In this document: piece by piece, positions 45,860 to 57,798 of the stretch
Numbering within the stretch: position 1 is the first letter of the stretch
Layout: every line of letters begins with the position of its first letter
Assembly (NCBI GenBank): GCA_951640195.1
Contig: OX621163.1
Coordinates: 248,001-312,000, forward strand
Origin: Porpolomopsis calyptriformis
Lineage: Eukaryota > Basidiomycota > Agaricomycetes > Agaricales > Hygrophoraceae
DNA length: 64,000 nt
Direction of reading: 5' to 3'
The notes under the pieces: generated by a model
Told to the model about the DNA's origin: nothing
What the model saw: the letters and a program-made list of their open reading frames with translations, nothing else
Database searches by the model: none
Made by a program: the position numbers and the translations under genes

Positions 45860-46919
45860 AGCTTGGTAAATTCATCTGAATGAAATGCACCATGGGATCC
45901 CACTGGCTGATCATTATCAGCTGAAAGATTCATTGCTAGCTGTGAAATACTAAATGATCACAATGAGTGAATGTGAACCATGTGTGTCTTACAGACCTAC
46001 CCAAGATCAGCCTCATGGGTAGGTGATGATGTATTTACACCGTATCCATGGGAATCTGGGTTGATATTCTTCTCCTGAACATCGTTAGCCCACTGTTGGG
46101 CTGTATTTTCATTGATGCCAGTAGCAAAGAGAAGCATATAGCATTAGAGCATCCCTAAGCCAAGATGTTGATTTCATTTACTCTCACCGTTAACTCCAAG
46201 GAACAAAGCAAGCGCACAGGTCACAGAGTGCCCTCTGTCAAACCGGGGAGGTTTCGTGTGTGATTCTAGCTGCTGGAGACATAGCTGGAACCCCCTGCTT
46301 AGCCAGTTTGTATGGGTTTCGAATAAAGTATGCCATTCTATGTAGTTTGAATTGGAAAGCATGATGAGATAAGGGAAGCTTGTGTATGCAGAAGCTGCCT
46401 CTTACGGTATAAGGTTGGGTCTTCATGGGTGTATGGAGTCCACCCATTTGCCTTGCATTTCTGAAGGTACTCCCGTCTGCCGAAGAAAGAGTGGCCAAAA
46501 AAGTGATTCATTCTAACTGCCCACGGTATTGTCGTTTTAGGTTGGAAGCTAGAGCCAAAGCTGCCATGGTTTTGTGATAACTCAACCCAGAGATCAGACC
46601 TGAGCCTTTCCAGGTAACGTGTGATACGATTTGCACTGGGATGAGGGTTAGCAACATTCGCCCAGTATTCAAGGTCAAGAAGAGCGATCTGAAGTGTGGT
46701 CGATAGAGGGAGAGTGTAGTGTCGATGTTTGTTTCTGCTTTTGCAAAAAGCATGTAAAATGATCTGCTTTTGCTGGTTCAATTTGAGGGTCAAGTCAGGT
46801 TGTGTGAAAGGGTGGCTGATTTCCTCAAAGAGCCAGATGGTGTCGCTTGGTGGAACAGGAGAGCGATCGTTCGACCACCGATTATTATCCACATCCAAGC
46901 ATCGAGAAGAACACATCAT
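45860..46919 (-). CDS. WAVR/HSFGHS family protein, paralogue 3 (3' end unresolved)
   Basis: Exons 46919-46406, 46337-46188 and a third from about 46094 to 46010, joined by GT-AG introns in phase. The start is MMCSSRCLDVDNNRW. It shares with paralogue 1 LPLSTTLQIALLDLEYWANV and RYLERLRSDLW. The core is PWAVRMNHFFGHSFFGR, Cys, then EDPTLYQW across the intron. The next exon reads AQQWANDVQEKNINPDSHGY. The real stop was not located. Position and orientation suggest tandem duplication with paralogue 2. Confidence 0.6.
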
Positions 46920-47453
46920 TTGGTTCCAAGGGTAGTTACATTTGGGGGTGGGTGGATAACTGCATGAAAACAAGATAATCAGCATAAAATTTATCTAGAT
47001 GTGGTGAAAAAATAAGCATTCATTCAATCGCATGCGTATAGCCATTGTGGTGCTGGAAGTAGTTTCGTGTGTGAGTCACAGCTCTTGATCACTACTTAGG
47101 CTCCTCACACATCACTTCATAGCACATCACTTCATAAGTACATAACAGCTAGTTGATATTCACGCATACACAGACAAGATAGCTGGGAGTTAATCAATAC
47201 AGTATCAAAGCAACTTGATATGTTATGCGTGACATCACATTTGCATACCAAAATGGGATGGGAGTGGCGCATGTGAACTTGCTAATTTACACCTGCACAC
47301 AGCTCAACATGTCTACACAGGTTTAGCACAAATCATATGTAGTAGACTTATATAGTAACTAGCTTGGAATGCAGCAATACAAGTTGATTAATATTTGTGG
47401 AAAGTTTGATGCGACATGCATGCAGCGTAATAGATGCTAATTCAGTAATTTTA
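46920..47453. other. Intergenic, nothing recognised
   Basis: AT-rich, with a duplicated CACATCACTTCATA word near 47106-47133. No gene was seen. Confidence 0.45.
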
Positions 47454-48604
47454 TCAAGACCATAACCTCCATGATGGTCTGTAGTTAAGCTTTCTGTCTC
47501 CATAGAGAACCTGAACCTGAGTGTGGTTGCTTTCGAGCATTTCACCTGACGCAATCATCTCCTCCATCCTTTTCAATGCCAACCGTGCAAACTCTTCACA
47601 GTCCATGTCTATCCAAGCGTCGAATATACCAGCCCACGTAGCTGTGTTTGTAAAGGTATTATTGAGATATATAACTTGAGGCGATGCTTGTAAACTGGAT
47701 TTGGGGGAATTTTTTGCTAAGATTCTAGCGGACTGCTTGATAAAGTCAGTAGTACCCTTCACTTTCAAGCTAGTGCCAACCACAAGGAGAAGATCTAGTT
47801 GGCGACTGGGGGTGGTAGTTAACCCAAGATCATTTTGCTGCACGTTTGCTATTTCTTCTCCTCGAGGATGTGGTTCTCCGTAAAGAATGATATTGGGTCG
47901 GAGTCAAGGCACAGTCGTTCTGCGTTTGCCCTGCTCTACCCTCTTTTCCATATTGATTTGACATTCAGTGCATTCTGGTAGTTGGCCCTCTTTCAAAGAG
48001 GGGTAGTATGGTTCGAGGATAAAAATGGAGGAGCAGCCAGGGCATCGTAGTTCCTCTAGGGATCCATGCAATGGAATGCATCGGGCTGGTCCATCACTGG
48101 GGTGAATTTCTGAGGACATATGTAACCCAGCCTTGAGCTCCAAACCATCGATATTTTGAGTGTAAACACGGAGTAACACTCCTTGGAGGTCTAGAGCACG
48201 AAGGAAATGGTGGAAGGCAGTGGGTTGTGCGATCGCCGCTTTCTCAGCAAGGGTGGCAATGAGCTGACAATGCAGTGATTGTTGCTTTTGGGTCTAGAAC
48301 ATTAACTTGGTCAACTAATCCTCACTTGAACATATATTTCTCACTACGAGGGATGAGCTAGTAAGCAGATCAGTCAGGTTGACTCCGGTAAATCCAGATA
48401 GTGCGTTGCCAGTATATAAGCCGTCTGGTCCTCTAAAACATGGAATACCTGCAGCCACGGATATTCCTGCTCCTAGAGAGTAGGTAAGTATTTGAATGAA
48501 ACATGATGATGGGTCGATTTACCACAGAGCACGACGATTCTCTTTGCTTTCAGTATTCCATCCATTAGATCTGTTGCACTTTGTTTTATAGTGGAGGGGA
48601 ACAT
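47454..48604 (-). pseudogene. Sirtuin (Sir2-family) gene with in-frame TGA
   Basis: Start ATG 48604; exon 48604-48523, then 48472 onward, with a further intron (GTAGTG...TTCTAG) near 48350-48300. Family motifs in order: GAGISVAAGIPCFRGPDGLY (NAD pocket), TQNIDGLE, LHGSLEELRCPGC and CTEC (zinc Cys pairs), LRPNIILYGEPHPRGEE and LLVVGTSLKVKG. All are present, so this was an NAD-dependent protein deacylase. A TGA at 47906-47904 stops the frame between the zinc domain and LRPNII, in the same frame as the downstream part. An intron there would remove conserved residues, so it looks like a nonsense change or a sequence error. The end at 47454 is in frame. Confidence 0.8.
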
Positions 48605-48679
48605 AATAGCTGAGTTTTTAGCAGTAACACGGTGAAGGATAGTAGGTATTAGATAAGCTAGAAGAATGGTAAGGTATCA

Positions 48680-50042
48680 AATAAGCAAATCTGAGCTACA
48701 CCGAGGGCAAGTATAGTATGTTTGGTCTGTAACGACTAATGGCTCATAAGAGTCTGTGTTATCTATGCCGAATTCTGCCTCAAGCCAGTTTTCCCAGTCA
48801 GTGTCTATCATATTTAACCGAGACTCCTCAATGAGGTGAGCAGCTATCCATCCAGAGGCTTGGACGACACTGCGTTCCTGTGAAGAAAGCAACTTTCTAG
48901 CCTTGTTCACGATCCTAATATTTCCGGCTGTAAAATAAGTGAGACCTCCCCTAGCTGTGGGTTGGAAAGCAACTTGAAGTATAATTTTTGGGGTGTCGGC
49001 AAACTTCTCTATAGCATAGAGATTGTTAAGATACTGCTGCTGGGTAATGTTGGCAGGGGTTCCTAGGCAAGTAAGATGGGACCATCTTTTGCAGGACCAG
49101 CAGTAGCGTTGTTCCTCTGTATCGGGGGACCAAAGTGAATAACAGTGAGTTGCGCCACATATTTCTGGCTCGCCCTACCACCCAATAGATTACTACAGGG
49201 TATATGTTTAGTTCAATGAATGCACCTTCAATGCCTGCCTATGCCCATCCCAGAAGTATCTAATAGAAATTTTAGTATAATAGATGGGTTGGTATTATCG
49301 TCAAGCTTACCGCATGTAATACGCGGTTACTGGAGGTTGATCTTCAATCTGATTTTTAATAATAACAATGTCGATTGTATCTACAGTTTAATTTTCAGTT
49401 CAGTTCAGTTCATTCTTTTATATCTGCTTCTCGATATAATAACCCTCACCTTCCAAGGCTTGCGCATCAATGATATCTGTAGAATCAGAGCCACACAGCT
49501 CTTGCTTTCCAAATGTGTTTATATACCTGTCAAGAGTAAGAAGAACATAGAGTGACAGGAGAAGGAGTAGGTTTTGAGATGCAACCTTTTAGTATCAGCC
49601 TTAACATCACTTCTCTCCAACAACTGCTTGGCTGTATACATCCATGAAACCTTAGCAAGATACTTGTTCTAAAGCACATTGTCAACATTGGGTAGGGTAG
49701 CTTGAGCAGGTGTATCACCTTAGTAGTTTTTCTTATTTGTAGGATCAAACCTTTCCAGTAGTCGTCCATTATAATATTATTTTCTTCCTTTGCATGGAGG
49801 CCAAGGTGACGGATGAGGCAGCTGTGTTTGAGGGAAATAATCAAATGACTACTATTCAAGCATTATCGATAAACACTTACAAGTCATTCTTAACGAATTT
49901 GCAAGGAGAGCCTATAAAGTTTTGATTCGGAACAAATAGAACAAGGCATAGGTGATATCTCACCATCATTTGGATTAGGAACCTCGAGGTATTCTACGAC
50001 TTTTGCAGATTTCCATTGTTTTTCCTCGGTTGTAGGTGCCAT
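48680..50042 (-). CDS. BAH domain plus PHD-finger protein
   Basis: ATG 50042 (MAPTTEEKQWKSAKVVEYLE). Short exons join in phase through introns such as 50-nt GTGAGA...TTATAG. The BAH domain is built from MDDYWKGLILQIRKTTK, NKYLAKVSWMYTAKQLLE and NTFGKQELCGSDSTDIIDAQ. A PHD-like finger follows: CGATHCYSLW, RYCWSCKRWSHLTCLG. A ~120-residue region ends in a Cys pair, YYTCPRCSSDLLI. In all roughly 300 aa. BAH-PHD combinations read histone tails in silencing and remodelling complexes. It lies head-to-head with the giant gene and just upstream, on the same strand, of the sirtuin. Confidence 0.8.
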
Positions 50043-50171
50043 AATAATAAATCTACGGACCAATGTTGATTATTCGTATTATATTCCCACAGCTATATAT
50101 ATGTCACGTGAATGTAGATACACTTTGTCTCGACTATTGTACAAACATAGCTCTCGATCTTAACCTCCAAT
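50043..50171. promoter_or_regulatory. 129-bp divergent promoter
   Basis: It separates the start codons of the BAH-PHD gene (-) and the giant gene (+). It contains TATATATATG (50093-50102) and a CACGTG palindrome (50105-50110, E-box type). Co-regulation is likely from the distance alone. Confidence 0.55.
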
Positions 50172-53100
50172 ATGGCAAACCAGGCAAATGAAGGTGCAGA
50201 TTATGACAGTGATATAGATAGGATCATAGCTATGTCCTCACTAGCCAAGGTAAGCCTATCCCTAGTAGTTATGTATCTAATTCGATTCACACAATTAAAT
50301 CATTACGAGGCTAATAAAACCATAATAAACCAGGAAGGGGATTCGACTTCTAGTGGTTCAGATGATAGTGATATACGTAATATCCTGAATATGCCTTGTG
50401 CAGAGAAGATGCCAATGCCAATACCGATGCTAGGAGAAAAACATATGCCTTCCAAAAAACATATATTAATCAACAAAAAGCCAGTATACTCAGTAAGTGT
50501 ATATCTGTTTTCAAGGTTAAAGTGCTCACATTATTACAGACAACGTTAATTAGCCTAAATCATCTTAACATCCAGAATTCGGATCAGCAATATATATCGA
50601 TACCTCCATTGGCTCCCTTAGGTCCCCAGCCAGGTCCTTCAAGGGTCCAAAACGCAATAAGTAGAAAGGATAATGACGCTGTATGTCTCAATTAACCTAT
50701 GACAATAATAACTTACATTTATTTATTTTCCAGGTGGCGAAAGCATGGTATGTATTTTAAGAGAAATCATAAGATACTTGCGTATTAATACTGGTTAGGT
50801 TTAGTGATTATAGCTCTCCTTCAGAGCCTTCGGTGGATATTAGAAGGAACAACTCGCGATTTGAAACCAGACACCGGTGAATAAATCTATCATTCGAAAT
50901 GTTAGGTTAAATACTAAACTTTTAGAAGCTCAACAAGCCGATCATCGTCGCCAGCTAGCAATAACGGATCAGATTTCATTGGATCCAGTGAAAGTGACAG
51001 CGCTCATTCTCATTTACTAGCAAAAAATGCCATTCGATTGAATCTACCACGATCTGAGCAAGAGCTTTTTATAGGTATGTTCTTATATTATTGGTGGTGA
51101 TTAGACTCATTAAGGATATTAGACACGAAGCTAGCAGATCCAAGGATATGGGCTTCAGCTTGTCAATCATTGGGATCTGCTAAGCCTGGAAACCACCTGG
51201 ATCACGCGGTCATAGAAATTTACCTTTTGAAATCATGGTATATGTCCATTCAACCCCAGATGCCATCTCAGAGATATTCCTACTATCTAGACTCGGAAAC
51301 GGTGAGCAGGGTAATAAGAGAAGAAGAAGACATCCTGTCTACCGAAATCCATAAAACTCTCCTTCTTCCACCTCACGTTGCTATCCCGAAAAAGCCTGTG
51401 TTATTTTTCCCTCCACTATCATGGCAATCTTCTGCAACCCAAAGGCTAGCTTTATTTGATTACCAGCAGGAGAAGGTTCTTGTTTTTAGCCATGGAGCTC
51501 CACTCGAAACCAATATGTACTCAGATTGGACGGAGTGGAATGGCAACTACTATTGGAGGGCTATTGCTAATGTGTTTGGGTGGATCCTGGGTAGTGAGTT
51601 GGATGAGCGAGGTCCCCAAGTAATCGAACCGAATTGGAATACGGTGAAAATCTCGTTTCTATACAGAAGAAGCATATTCATATACATATTTCAACAGAGT
51701 GAGGCCGACACTGGTTCCTGGATGGCATCGCTTTGCCAAGAAATCTTTGATAATGGTTGGATGTATTCCACAGACATTAACCAACACCCACTTGCACCCA
51801 AATTGCAATGTGTTCATGCGATGCGAGAGAGAATATTTCTCACTGCGCTTCAAACTGTACAAAAATCATATGACTTCTGGAACAAGACTCAGACCCTGCT
51901 TCGGTATTCCATGGAACCCAATTCTGAGGTTGTGAATGATATGAAGGCTGGGCTTTTAAAATTCAAGCGTTTCGAGGTAATAGCACTTGCGCTTGCAACT
52001 GCTCGTATGAAGTGTGAGTATTATCTCATTCCGATTACCTGTGATAATCAATCTAAAGAGGCTACCTATATTAATCAACTAGGCCATCTTCTGGATAGTC
52101 ACGACAAGGATGGCAATGCCAGCAATGACGACAACAATCACAATGATGATGACAATGACAATGACAATGATGACAACGATGATGATTCCATTGTAATCAA
52201 CCTACCACCTCAGCCTTCCAGAAGGTCTCTACCTGAAATCCAACTTCCAGAGGTTGAGCTAAATGGGAATGGGGGTGAAGAAGCATTAGCAACAAGCGTT
52301 GATGAGCGGCCTTTTGATGACTACGAATCAGCTATGTTGGTTTGCTCCGAGGATCAAGCTGATATCATTCCAAACACGTGGACCTTTGACACCAATGGAA
52401 TGCTTGTATTGGGCAAGCACTGGAGTATCTGGAGGGATAGAGGCTATAGGTTGCAGGCCGATTTTTTCTCTATGTTCAATAACCAGGAACCGGTTCTCCT
52501 CAATGACCACCTTCTTCCACACTGGGATTCAAGTGATCAAGCAAGTGGATGTTTACCATCATCTCCAGTTGCATACCCATCCTCGTTATCTTCTCATTCT
52601 TCTGAGGTGCTGAATTCCCTACCAGCTATGGACAACCCAGATGTGACTGTGATGGGTGCTCAGGATATGTTGGATGAGGCGGGAGGGGTGGAAGGGACAT
52701 CAGAGAGCCAGGGTGTGTTTGTAAAAGGTAAAGCACGCAACAACAAATTCATCTACTTCGACTTGGAGAAGGATAGAGTAAACCTGGACGATGAAGAAGT
52801 GTCAGTGTCGGTGGATATCGACAGCGTCATATGGGTCACGCATAAACCACAGTTCATTGGTCCAATCAATATTCACCTTCTTCCACTGTTAGACGACAAA
52901 CCTCCATTCTCTATCAACAATCATGTCTATGTCCAGGTTCTACAACCACCTACCACTCGAAATCCTAGGCAGAGGTCTAAAAGGTATCCACTTAGTGCCT
53001 TGCCACATACCCATTTCGGGCAGATGGGTCAAGGATCAGGCCAATTTAACACCTACGTCTTCTTCCCTCGTATGATTAGGAAAGACCCAGGAACGCATAG

Positions 53101-55539
53101 AATGACTACTCTGATGCCAAGGGAGGTACAGGAGTTGTGGTTCTCACAAGTGATCATGCCTGCTCTGCCAGTGGTTTTAGCCAACTACACCGGAATTATG
53201 GAGTATCTTCCTACAAGCGTCAGTAATCTCCAATGGAAAATAGGGACAAGACGTACGACCAAGACCATTCCCCTCACACCTGAAGCATTTTCTTCCATGC
53301 GAACCACTCTCTGCGACATCATAAATAACCAGCCCGATCTCCTAGGCCGATTCGGGTCCTTTTTCTTTGTTGTAGATGCTCGAGGTATCAAACTGCTCTC
53401 TAAGCAGCACCACCCAACCGAGAATATATATCAGGCACTCTGTTCGATGATTCCTAACATGGACTGGGATTATATGAAGGACCGATCGCATGGAGAACTC
53501 TTGCTTGATCTTGGGATTTCATACCATCCTCCTTCTAGGGAGGATCAGGAGCCATTGGTAGGGCTGTGGAGGTTAGATAGGATCGACGACTCGTACGACC
53601 TTATGGGGATGAAAAAAGGAATGACCCATTATACTGCCATGTTTGGAGCTTATGGAGGGAGACAGGCTGAAACCAAGTTGAAGAAAAGTCGGCTTGTACA
53701 CCTTTGCTTCCGATCCAGCTACAACCTTTGCTTTGAGGTGGTGCGACTTCCTGGCCAAACGAACTACCTATGTGATGACTGTGATGCAGTCAAGACAAAT
53801 GACCGATTCATGACTAGCTGTGATCACTGGAAAAAGCTGTTTCAATCTTCTCAAATCCAGTCATTCGGCGTTAGAGAAGAAGTTAGAGGGAGTGGGTTAG
53901 CCATTATAAAGCTTCTTGATGTAGCATCTGAAAAGGTAAGCAGCGAAATAACTGCAAACTAGAAATGTCTAATGATTGCCAGGCACAAGACTATATGTCA
54001 TCTGACCCTATCATTTGGATCAAGTCGAGCCTCTTTTTCAAGTTGTTGGCAAGAAGGCTAGCAGAGTTTCAAAACGTCCAACTACACCTTTCACGAAATC
54101 GACCAAGCAACTATGGAATGATGGCTACGCTTATCATCCACCTGATTAAGCACACCATGGTCACGCCAAGGATAAAGCACACATTCTTGAATGATGTGTT
54201 GCGAGACCTTCGTTTCAGTTCGATAATGTGGAGGTTCGGAATGTTCTTTCTTCACGACCTCAAGTTGAAGAAAGGAGTGCTATCTCTAAGAGAACTACCG
54301 GAGGAGGATCCAGCTGAGGTTATCCAAGCGTATGGACAGTCCTTGAAGAAGCCACAGGCAACTCAAGCCAACCAGCCATATCACCTTATTCAAATGTATC
54401 AGCAAGATGCGTGCCCTTGGGGTCCCGATCCATCTTGGTCAAGAATTCAGAAACTGTTGGAAACCGAGCCAGAGATTTTCCTTAGGGAATGGAGGTTGGA
54501 TGATGACTGGGAAGCTCCTGAACTGCTTTACACGAAGCTGTTGTTTGTTGAGTTCACGCATCAGCTGTGGCTAAGTCTGGCAGAGCAGTTTGCATCAGCA
54601 GGTGTTTTACCCAAGCCAACCACAGTTCAGGAAGCAATGGAGACTTGGACGGTACCTGCGATTCAGCATATCATAGGCATTGACCGTTGCCAATTCCTTC
54701 CTTCGAGCTGTGGCCTTAAAGGAAAGCTTCCTTTGAGTCACTCCCGTGATCTATCATTTTCAGCACGTCGGGCAACCTTCTTCCCTGAACAAACTATCCA
54801 GATCCCAGAGAATTCAGTCTGGAAACCATACACCAAGCCTGGAGGATATATCTCCACTTACCACCAATATCTTGTGGATTGGGATATGGATGAAGGTGAT
54901 CAGCTCTGCCGTGAATTGGACAACATATTTGGCCAGTTACAATGCCTTCCTGTAGGTGGCCTATCGAATAAAAAGGGGAAACAAGTCATATGGGGGATGA
55001 AATCAGGCAAGATCAACTTTATTTCGAATTCAAAGTTCTATCGGATTGAAGAAATTGGGAAAGAGGTGGCTGCGCGTCCACGAACTCAGGTCCTAAAAAG
55101 GCCTCATGCTTCAAAGAATATACTTCAGAGACGACTAGATGAAACCTTGGGGAGATCGATAAAACCACCTATTCGGAGCCGAAAGTCTGCCAAAATCTAC
55201 CAAAAACGAAAGCCTCCTGTGAGACGGAAAGCAGACAACAATCCTTCAGGTTCAGAGAGCGGGAAAGAGCAACAGGTTAGGGTTACTCGCTCAAAGGCCA
55301 AGGCTGCCCAGAAAGACGAGGGAAGAAAGGGGGTGAGTGGTGTGCGGATAACTCGGTCAAGAATGAACGCTGCTAGGAAAGATGCGGAGAGAGAAGATTC
55401 AGGTTCAGGAAGACATATAGTAGGTAGATCTCAGTCAAGAGTCAAGGCTGCTAGGGAACGGGCAGATTTAGAGTCTGATTCCGATTCCGATTCATTAGAG
55501 TACACAGATGAGCCAGGATCAGAGCAATCTAGTAGCTAA
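50172..55539 (+). CDS. Giant orphan protein, complete copy (1,662 aa)
   Basis: Exons 50172-50249, 50334-50492, 50540-50680, 50734-50747, 50799-50876, 50926-51074, 51123-53935 and 53983-55539. All seven introns are GT-AG and phase-consistent, including a 14-nt exon. The N-terminal ~230 residues are Ser/Asp-rich and disordered. A long region without recognised fold follows (GAPLETNMYSDW, YYWRAIANVFGWILG), then an Asp/Asn-rich linker, then a second large domain (WTFDTNGMLVLGKHWSIWRD, LLPHWDSS). A CDDC/C..H cluster lies near 53770-53830. The basic tail has three repeats of TRSKAKAAQK type, then an acidic end. I recall similar long proteins as an uncharacterised Agaricomycete family. The basic tail suggests a nucleic-acid or chromatin partner (inference). 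Confidence 0.85.
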
Positions 55540-57794
55540 TGTATCGATTTGAAGATTATATATTCACAGGTCTATTCTACCTATATGTGTTACACTGCTC
55601 ATTGTGGTACCCCAATCAGTCTGCCCATGGGGATGTGGTTATTCTGGGATGTTATCACACTAATGCTATTGATTGAACATAACATGCTGATGGTTAGAGA
55701 GCTCGGTGAGAAGTTGAAGGTATAACCTCTGATACCTCTTGCATGCTAATTACGGTACCCCAATTATTCCGCACATGAGGATTGGACTACTCCTGATGTT
55801 TGTAGCACCAATGCTATTGATTGAACATAAAATCCTGATGCTTAGAGGGCTCTCTGATAAGTTGAAGGTATACCCTCCCATACCTGTTGTATACTTATTG
55901 CGGCACCCTAGTTAATCCACACGTGATGATTGAACTATTCCTAACCTTTGTAATACTCATGCTATTGATTGAACATAAAATCCTGATACTCGGAGAGCTC
56001 TGTGATAAGTTGAAGGTATATCATCTGATACTTCTTACATACTATACCCCAATCATTCCACACATGAGGATTAGACTACTCCTGACCTTTGTAACACTAA
56101 TGCTGTTGATTTAACATAAAATCCCGATGATTAGAGAGCTCTCTGATAAGTTAAAGGTATACCACCCCATGATATCTTATATACTTATTGCGGCACCCTA
56201 GTCAATCCATACACGAGGATTAGACTATTCCCAATGTTTATAACACTGATGCTATTGATTGAACATGAAATCCTGATGCTCAGAGAGCTCTGTGATAACT
56301 TGAAGGTATACCCCCCCCTACCTCCTGTATACTTCTTGCGGCACCCCAGTCTATCTACACATGATGATTGGACTATTCCCAATGTTTGTAACACAGGTGC
56401 TATTGATTGAACATGAAATCCTGATGCTCAGAGAGCTCTGTGATAAGTTAGAGATATACCCCCCTATACCCCTTATATAGCTTATTGCAGTGCCTCATTC
56501 TGTCCATATATTGTCATTCCGAGCATCTGTAACACTGGTGCTATTGATTGAACATGAAATTGTGATGTTTAAAGAGGTCTGTGATAAGTTGGAGATATAC
56601 TCCCCCATACCCCTTATATAGCTTATTGCAGTACCTCATTCTGACCATATATTGTTATTCCGAGCATCTATGACACTGGTGCTATTGATTGAACATGAAA
56701 TTGTGATGTTTAAAGAGGTCTGTGATAAGTTGGAGATATACTCCCTCATACCCTTTATATACCTTATTGGAGTGCCTTATTCTACCCATATATTGTTATT
56801 CCGAGCATCTATGACACTAGTGCTATTGATTGAACATGAAATTATGATGTTTAAAGATGTCTGTAATAAGTTGGAGATATACCCCCCCATACCCCTTATA
56901 TAACTGATTGCGGTACCCCAAATGGTCTATAACTTAGGATTTTTGTATTCCCCACCTCTATGACACTGGGGCTATTGATTGAATATAAAACCCAGGTTTT
57001 TAAAGACCTCTGTAATAAGTTGGAGATATACCCCCCCATACCCCTTATATGGCTTATTGCAGTACCTTATTCTGCCTATACATCAGGATTTTGTTATTCC
57101 GAGCCTCTATGACACTACTGCTATCGATTGAACATGAAATCCTGATTTTTAAAGACCTCTGTGATAAGTTGGAGATATACCCCCCCATACCCCTTATATA
57201 GCTTATTGCGGTACCCCAAATGGTCTATAAATCAGGATTTTTGTATTCCCAGTATCTGTGACACTAGTGCTATCGATTGAACATAAAATCCTGATTTTTA
57301 AAGAGCTCTGTGATAAGTTGGAGATATACCCCCCCATACCCCTTATATCACTGATTGCGGTACCCCAAATGGTCCATAAATCGGGATTTTTGTATTCCCC
57401 ACCTCTATGACACTGGGGCTATCGATTGAATATGAAACCCCGATTTTTAGAGCAGTCTATAGCTACTTATACTTATGCCTCCTCCTAAAACCTTACTATC
57501 TTCCACCACGACATACCAAATGCTCTAAAAATCGGAATTTTCTGTGGGCCCACCATTAGTTTACTGTGCCTATCGAATGGACATGAAATTGTGATTTATA
57601 GAGTGCAATACAATAGCTGGGCTGCATAATGGTATAAATGGAGTATTTTACATATATCTCAAGAATGGGACCGCCGATTTTTTTAATTTATGGCTTAAAC
57701 TGATTGTATTGGGATGCCCTAACGATCCCCCAAAGAATTTTGAATTAATTTTGTGCCAGCATTTTGGTCATTTTGTTAATAATGGGTCCCTGAA
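52048..57794 (+). repeat. Segmental duplicate of 1-5747
   Basis: Same sequence at offset +52,047. I noticed about four substitutions (near 1566, 2153, 2644 and 5107 of copy 1) in 5.7 kb. Confidence 0.95.
55588..57794 (+). repeat. Hairpin-unit array, copy 2
   Basis: Equivalent to 3541-5747, directly after the giant gene's stop. It ends in GGGTCCCTGAA at 57794. Confidence 0.9.
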
Positions 57795-57798
57795 TGAA

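Noticed and set aside
25376..50042. KDZ transposase inside the island
   Set aside because: I looked for one because TET/JBP genes are often KDZ-linked, but no frame shows the Zn-chelating RNase H-like transposase pattern. The link here is only inferred.
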